Source: Verrucomicrobiaceae bacterium (GTDB taxonomy: Bacteria; Verrucomicrobiota; Verrucomicrobiia; Verrucomicrobiales; Verrucomicrobiaceae). Taken from it: a DNA stretch of 64,000 nt. Below, piece after piece: positions 59,465 through 64,000 of the stretch. The stretch lies in the NCBI GenBank assembly GCA_027484445.1, contig JAIXSY010000019.1, positions 1-64,000 of the forward strand, in the 5' to 3' direction. The translations under genes were made by a program, and so were the position numbers. The stretch's first letter is position 1. Each line of letters begins with the position of its first letter. The notes under the pieces are model-generated. The model ran no database searches and had not been told where the DNA came from. It was given only the letters and a program-made list of their open reading frames with translations.

Positions 59465-61471
59465 ATGAGCGGATTCACTGGCACTCTCAACCCCCAGCAG
59501 CGACAGGCGGCCACCCACATTCATGGGCCGCTTTTGATCCTGGCTGGCGCAGGCACGGGGAAGACGCGCGTGGTCACGGCACGCATCGCTTACATGATCA
59601 ATGAAGGCGTCAAGCCGGAGCAGATCCTGGCCGTCACCTTCACCAACAAAGCTGCGACCGAGATGCGAGAGCGCGTGAAGGACATGTGCCGGGGCAACGA
59701 TGGCAAAAAAGTCGTGCTGGGCACCTTTCACGCCTTTTGTGCACGGCTGTTGCGCGAGTTCGCGCCGAAGGTGGGCTACAAGCAAAACTTCGTCATCTAT
59801 TCTCAAGGCGAACAGATCAGCCTGATGAAGCGGGCGATGAAGGATTTGCTGATCAAGGAAGAGACGCTCGACCCGCAGGCGGTGCTCAGTCGCATGAGCA
59901 AGGCGAAGAACTACGGCGAGAGCTTGGGCGATCCCAAGGAAGATCTCTATGCCGCCGTGGCCGAAAAATACGCGAACGAGATGCGCGCGTTGAATGCCAT
60001 GGACTTTGATGACCTGCTCTGCCTAGGCGTGCAGCTTTTGGAGAATCACGAGGACGTGCGTTCCGTGCTGCATCGCAGACATCGCTTTGTCATGGTGGAT
60101 GAGTTTCAGGACACGAACTCCCTGCAAATGCGTCTGCTGCGTGCGCTGGTGCCTGCGCCCTACAATGTCTGCGTGGTGGGGGATGACGATCAGTCCATCT
60201 ATGGATGGCGTGGTGCGGAGATCACGAACATCACGCAGTTTGAAGACTTCTTTCCCAATCCCACGGTGGTGAAGCTGGAAGAGAACTACCGCTCCACCAC
60301 GCCCATCCTGCACACGGCGAATAGTCTGATCAAAAACAACGCGGGTCGTCGCCCGAAGAGCCTCTGGAGCCGCAACGCGGGCAGCGCACCCGTGCGCCTG
60401 ATCGTCGTGCAGGACGACAAGGAAGAGGCGGACATGATCGCCAAGGAGATCGAGCGTAGCTTTTACGCAGACAAGGAGCCTTACGACAACTTTGCCGTGC
60501 TCTTCCGAACGAACGATCAAAGCCGCGTGCTGGAGCAGGCCTTCCGTCAGCGCAAAATTCCGTATCGAGTCATCGGTGCCCGCAGCTTTTTTGATCGTCG
60601 TGAGGTGAAGGACATCGTGGCCTATCTAACGGTGCTGCACAATCCACACGATGACATCGCCCTTTTGCGCGTGCTGAACACTCCCACGCGTGGCATTGGC
60701 AATGCGACGGCGGAGCTGGCACGGGATCGTTCGATGGAAAAGCACCACAGCGTGTGGGTGGCGCTTTGCGATGAGGACTTTCTGCGGCAGATCCCTGAAA
60801 AAGCCCGCACAGCCATCCGTGGTTTCACTGCGCTCATCACCAAGTATTCCGCTGCTGCCCAGAGCGAGGGCGTGATGCTGGCGGAGTTGACGGAGCATTT
60901 GATTCTCGAAATCGGCTACCGTGAGTATTTGCAAAAACTGGCCAAAACGCCGGAGGACTACAATGCCTGGGACAATGGGCTGAAGGAACTGGTGAATCAG
61001 ATCACGAACCATGCTGAGCGAAATCGCAAGGAGGGCTTGGCTGGCTTTCTGGATGAGATCACGCTGAATGATGAGCGTGAGGAGAAGGACGACATTGAGA
61101 AGAAAAAAGGCGTCTGCCTGATCACCATGCATGCCAGCAAGGGGCTGGAGTTCCCCGTGGTGTATCTTCCGGGGCTGGAGCAGGGCATCCTCCCGCACAA
61201 GCGCAGCTACGAGGAAGGGCGCGTGGATGAGGAACGCCGTCTTTTTTACGTGGGCATCACGCGGGCGCGGCAAAAGCTGACCATCAGCTACGTGCGCACA
61301 CGGGTGAAGTGGGGCAAGCCACAGACAGAACTGCCTAGCCCTTTTCTCAAGGAGCTGGACCGCACGCATGTCCATGAGATCGACTACAGTCGCCACATGA
61401 ATGAACTCGTGGGGCAGGAGGAGACGACGAACTTCTTTGCTGGGCTGAAGGCCATGCTGAACCAGGGCTGA
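59465..61471 (+). CDS. UvrD/Rep/PcrA-type superfamily 1 DNA helicase
   Basis: 668 residues from MSGFTGTLNPQQRQAATHIH; the frame is open upstream to 59408. SF1A motifs: ILAGAGTGKTRVVTARI (I), VTFTNKAATEMRERV (Ia), GTFHAFCARLLR (Ib), VMVDEFQDTNSLQM (II), VVGDDDQSIYGWRGA (III), LEENYRST (IV), ITMHASKGLEFPVVYLPG (V) and EERRLFYVGITRARQKL (VI). It is a 3'-5' helicase for repair or replication restart. It is slightly shorter than UvrD at the C-terminus and closer to Rep in size. It converges on the SHD1/OB gene with a 12-bp gap. Confidence 0.95.
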   Translation: MSGFTGTLNPQQRQAATHIHGPLLILAGAGTGKTRVVTARIAYMINEGVKPEQILAVTFTNKAATEMRERVKDMCRGNDGKKVVLGTFHAFCARLLREFAPKVGYKQNFVIYSQGEQISLMKRAMKDLLIKEETLDPQAVLSRMSKAKNYGESLGDPKEDLYAAVAEKYANEMRALNAMDFDDLLCLGVQLLENHEDVRSVLHRRHRFVMVDEFQDTNSLQMRLLRALVPAPYNVCVVGDDDQSIYGWRGAEITNITQFEDFFPNPTVVKLEENYRSTTPILHTANSLIKNNAGRRPKSLWSRNAGSAPVRLIVVQDDKEEADMIAKEIERSFYADKEPYDNFAVLFRTNDQSRVLEQAFRQRKIPYRVIGARSFFDRREVKDIVAYLTVLHNPHDDIALLRVLNTPTRGIGNATAELARDRSMEKHHSVWVALCDEDFLRQIPEKARTAIRGFTALITKYSAAAQSEGVMLAELTEHLILEIGYREYLQKLAKTPEDYNAWDNGLKELVNQITNHAERNRKEGLAGFLDEITLNDEREEKDDIEKKKGVCLITMHASKGLEFPVVYLPGLEQGILPHKRSYEEGRVDEERRLFYVGITRARQKLTISYVRTRVKWGKPQTELPSPFLKELDRTHVHEIDYSRHMNELVGQEETTNFFAGLKAMLNQG

Positions 61472-61483
61472 GCCCAGCGTGGA

Positions 61484-62089
61484 TCAGGGCACTAGGGCCA
61501 GATCCGTCGCCGCGCGCAGTGAGATCTGAAGCTTCTCGGCATACTTGCTGATGGTGCCTGTGATCTGCACGGACTTTCCTTCCAGTCCATCCAGCTTCAG
61601 CCCAGGGCTTTGTTCGAGCGTGCCTTTGGGTACAAAGACCTCAAACTCGCTGTTTTCAAAGTAGAGCTTCTTGTGTCCAGTGGAGCCTAGGCTAGCCACT
61701 GATTTCAACACACCGATGATCACGGTCTTCAGGCCGAGTTTGCTCGCGATGAGGTTCACATCTGTCGCGTCGATGGCTCCTGGGTCGCGGGTTTGGGTTG
61801 GCAAGGAGGCGGGTGCAGGTGCTGGCGAGGCTGCGGTCATCGCAGAGGCTGGAGCTGCCGCGCTCAGGCCGATGATCTCGGCGATGCGTCTTTTGCTTTC
61901 CTCATGCAGCTGAGACACAGGCACGCGCTGGTCACTGCCGTTTTTGACCGTGAACAAAATGATGCCCGGCATCGCGCCCCGAAAGCTGCCCTGCAGGGTC
62001 GTGCCATCGGCCAGAGTCCAGGTCTCTTCGGCTGCGAGAGGCAGGTAAGCCGAGGCAAAGGTCAGAGCGATGAGGAGGGGTCTTTTCAT
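61484..62089 (-). CDS. Secreted SHD1-like plus OB-fold protein
   Basis: 201 residues from MKRPLLIALTFASAYLPLAA (signal peptide). The first domain (TWTLADGTTLQGSFRGAMPG ... RVPVSQLHEESKRRIAEI) matches the SHD1-like module frequent in PVC secreted proteins. An Ala/Pro linker follows, then an OB-fold-like domain (VIIGVLKSVASLG, KLYFENSEFEVFVPKG, LEGKSVQITGTISKYAEKLQISL). That domain resembles small nucleic-acid-binding OB folds, which is odd for an exported protein. It lies 25 bp downstream of the amidase gene on the same strand, probably one operon. Confidence 0.78.
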   Translation of the reverse strand: MKRPLLIALTFASAYLPLAAEETWTLADGTTLQGSFRGAMPGIILFTVKNGSDQRVPVSQLHEESKRRIAEIIGLSAAAPASAMTAASPAPAPASLPTQTRDPGAIDATDVNLIASKLGLKTVIIGVLKSVASLGSTGHKKLYFENSEFEVFVPKGTLEQSPGLKLDGLEGKSVQITGTISKYAEKLQISLRAATDLALVP

Positions 62090-62114
62090 GGGATGGTGAA
62101 AATGGGGATGGGCT

Positions 62115-62840
62115 TCAGCCTCGTGCGTCTCCCGCACGGCTGGGCGGAGCAAAGATTGGCGCAGGCAGTGGCCCCATGCCAGCATCACCTGCGAGTCTTT
62201 GCTCCCGCAGAGCACGGGCGATGGCCGTGGCCAGTCGATCCCGGTAAGTGTTGGTGGCCAGCAGCGCGGCGTCTTTTCGGCTAGTCAGGTAGCCGCACTC
62301 CAGGAGCACGCAGGGGATGTGTGGATTGCGTGTCAGGCGCAGCCGTCGCCGCACCAGTCCGGCATGGCCGTGCTCGTGCGGGCAGGCTGCCGTGAGGTGG
62401 CGCTGCAGGCGCTGGGCCAGGGAGTAGCTATCCACCCGCCACCAGTAGGTTTCTGGGCCTGAGCGCCAGCGCCGCCCATGGTTCAGGTGGATGCTGACCA
62501 GCACCGCATCGGGGTATCGATTGGCGATCACGACACGCTGATCGAGCTCCACGAAGCGATCATCGCTGCGAGTCAAGATGACGCGAAAGTCTGGCTCTAG
62601 CTCTGCCTTCAGGTGTTTGGCGATGTCTAGTGCCAGCGTCTTTTCCGTCTGCCGATTCGCTCGCGCTCCGCTATCTCGTCCGCCATGCCCCGCATCCACC
62701 ACCACGGTGCGAAAGCCGCGTGGTCCAGGTTGATTTCCATACTCACTGGCATGGCCTCGTCCGCCAGGAACGAGGTTCGTTTGGCATGAACATAAGCCCA
62801 GGAGCAAGAGAGCACTCAGCGCTAGAGGTGAGCGAAGCAT
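62115..62840 (-). CDS. N-acetylmuramoyl-L-alanine amidase (Amidase_3), lipoprotein
   Basis: 241 residues from MLRSPLALSALLLLGLCSCQ, with lipobox LCSC. Zinc-amidase motifs: VVDAGHGGRDSGA (first His), the E in RQTEKTLALDIAKHL, VSIHLNHGR (second His, where SIHxN is conserved) and VLLECGYLTSRKDAALL (catalytic Glu). It cuts the amide bond between muramic acid and the stem peptide in the periplasm, probably anchored to the outer membrane. It lacks AMIN or LysM targeting domains. The SHD1/OB protein gene follows on the same strand. Confidence 0.9.
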   Translation of the reverse strand: MLRSPLALSALLLLGLCSCQTNLVPGGRGHASEYGNQPGPRGFRTVVVDAGHGGRDSGARANRQTEKTLALDIAKHLKAELEPDFRVILTRSDDRFVELDQRVVIANRYPDAVLVSIHLNHGRRWRSGPETYWWRVDSYSLAQRLQRHLTAACPHEHGHAGLVRRRLRLTRNPHIPCVLLECGYLTSRKDAALLATNTYRDRLATAIARALREQRLAGDAGMGPLPAPIFAPPSRAGDARG

Positions 62841-63049
62841 GGGCTGGCACCAAGCATCTTCCGCGCCCTGAGATCGAGAGAAATTGCACATCGCTGCGGA
62901 ATCCCCACCTGCGCTGGGAAAAGCGAAGCAGCTTCGTCAAGACAGTAAATTTTTCGCCATGAAACTCTTCGTCTTGCTGCCCTTCGGCAGGACCGCTAAC
63001 TCAACACTTCCACACCAAGCGCTCCGCGCCCTTTCCCCTTTTTCCAACC

Positions 63050-64000
63050 ATGTCTGATGCCGCTGAACTGAACATCAATATCTCCCATGTCGAACGGGTC
63101 GCCCGTGAGATGGGCATCAAAGCCGTGCAGGTCGGTGCTACGGCCAAGCTGCTCGCTGATGGTGCCACCGTGCCTTTCATCTCTCGCTACCGCAAAGAGG
63201 CCACGGGAATGCTCGATGAAGTGCAGATCCAGGGCGTGAAGGACCGCATGGAACAGCTCGTGGCTCTCGATGACCGCCGCGCGGCCATCGTGAAGTCCCT
63301 CGAAGAGCGCAAGCTCATGACGGACGTGCTGCGGGTGAAGATCGAGAAGGCGGAGACGATGAACGTGCTGGAGGACATCTTTGCTCCTTTCCGTCCGAAG
63401 CGCCGCACCCGCGCCACCATCGCCAAAGAAAAAGGGCTGGAGCCCCTCGCCGATTTCATCGAGGCCAATCTGCTCACCACCGGTGTCGATCTCACCAGCG
63501 AGGCTGCCAAGTTCATCAACCCCGATCACGAAAACGAAGAACTGCGTGTCAAAGATGCCAACGATGCCCTCGCCGGTGCGCGTGACATCATCGCTGAACG
63601 CATCAGCGATCATGCCGAGGCCCGTGCTGCCTTGCGCAAGCTCTTCGCAGACCAGGGCACCGTCGTTTCGAAGGTCATGTATGGCAAAGACAAGGACGAA
63701 GAGGCGCAGAAATTCCGCGACTACTTCGACTGGACCGAGCCGCTGAAGTCCATCCCCAGCCACCGCATGCTGGCCATCCGCCGCGGTGAAAAAGAGGGCT
63801 TCCTGCTCATGCGCATCCAGCCACCGGAAGAGACAGCCGTGCAGATCGTCACTCAAATGTTTGTCAAAGGTGCCAATGCCTGCAGCGACCAGATGAAGCA
63901 GGCCTGTGCCGATAGCTACAAGCGCCTGCTCAGCTCCAGCATGGAGACAGAGTTCCGCCTGGAATCGAAGAAGAAAGCCGACGCCGAGGCGGTGAAGGTC
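63050..64000 (+). CDS. tex: Tex-family RNA-binding transcription accessory protein, 3' end cut by window edge
   Basis: 317 codons visible from MSDAAELNINISHVERVARE; typical Tex is about 770 residues. Tex N-terminal region: AVQVGATAKLLADGATVPFISRYRKEATGMLDEVQI, LEDIFAPFRPKRRTRATIAKEKGLEPLA, ARDIIAERISDHAEARAALRKLF and HRMLAIRRGEKEGFL. The YqgF-like, HhH and S1 domains should lie beyond the edge. It is a nucleic-acid-binding factor tied to transcription and stress survival. The 210 bp upstream, towards the divergent amidase gene, contains no other gene. Confidence 0.93.
   Translation, partial: MSDAAELNINISHVERVAREMGIKAVQVGATAKLLADGATVPFISRYRKEATGMLDEVQIQGVKDRMEQLVALDDRRAAIVKSLEERKLMTDVLRVKIEKAETMNVLEDIFAPFRPKRRTRATIAKEKGLEPLADFIEANLLTTGVDLTSEAAKFINPDHENEELRVKDANDALAGARDIIAERISDHAEARAALRKLFADQGTVVSKVMYGKDKDEEAQKFRDYFDWTEPLKSIPSHRMLAIRRGEKEGFLLMRIQPPEETAVQIVTQMFVKGANACSDQMKQACADSYKRLLSSSMETEFRLESKKKADAEAVKV

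Overview
The window looks like a chromosomal stretch from a Verrucomicrobiota bacterium, most likely order Verrucomicrobiales (Prosthecobacter/Verrucomicrobium-like). The signs are high GC, weak or absent Shine-Dalgarno sites, two formylglycine sulfatases, Tat-exported TIM-barrel and ThuA-type proteins, an SHD1-like domain protein, large secreted Ig/B-repeat proteins, Uma2 nucleases and many short palindromic repeats. This is inferred from gene content; no 16S or other marker is present.

Layout. 1-3.1 kb is accessory: a truncated gene, a 2-TM protein, a tiny proline-rich ORF, small orphan genes preceded by an imperfect 67-bp repeat, a CxxC mini-protein and a P-loop kinase. 3.1-12.2 kb is housekeeping: Uma2, a Tat TIM-barrel protein, rph, an atypical membrane Ser/Thr kinase, galE, an Uma2 remnant, aroC, rnc, tRNA-His, an IF-1 with a long disordered N-terminus, and a DEDD exonuclease. 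12.2-17.7 kb is a divergent ArsR-rhodanese / DUF2892-RND efflux locus. 17.8-23.1 kb has two hybrid histidine kinases flanking a receiver-domain remnant. 23.2-32.1 kb has recQ, a ClpX-like AAA+ protein, a cupredoxin, an aldehyde dehydrogenase, avtA and a sugar isomerase-like gene.

32.2-47.7 kb is a tightly spaced block of eight genes, probably one operon. It encodes a small exported protein, a TolC-like channel, a 1656-residue B-repeat protein, a CzcA/CusA-type RND pump, DUF3570, ApbE, DUF4266 and a 994-residue Ig-repeat protein. The giant protein sits where a periplasmic adaptor would normally be, and its stop codon overlaps the pump start. 47.8-53 kb has two sulfatases sharing a near-identical, identically spaced ECF-like promoter that would give almost leaderless mRNAs. 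Between them are an AT-richer orphan and a Fic toxin/antitoxin pair.

53.5-58.1 kb is a four-gene operon with overlapping stops and starts: YceI, type III polyketide synthase, a fused ICMT-like/FAD hydroxylase, and a SAM methyltransferase. It is probably a phenolic-lipid or alkylquinone pathway. The window ends with ThuA, a frame-interrupted small secreted protein, a UvrD/Rep helicase, an SHD1/OB-fold protein, a lipoprotein amidase and the start of tex.

The most unusual structural signal is a set of twin-hairpin elements, three of them inside open reading frames. The two arms of each element differ mainly by paired changes that preserve each small hairpin. A second palindrome family shares the core GGCA-NGAR-TGCC.
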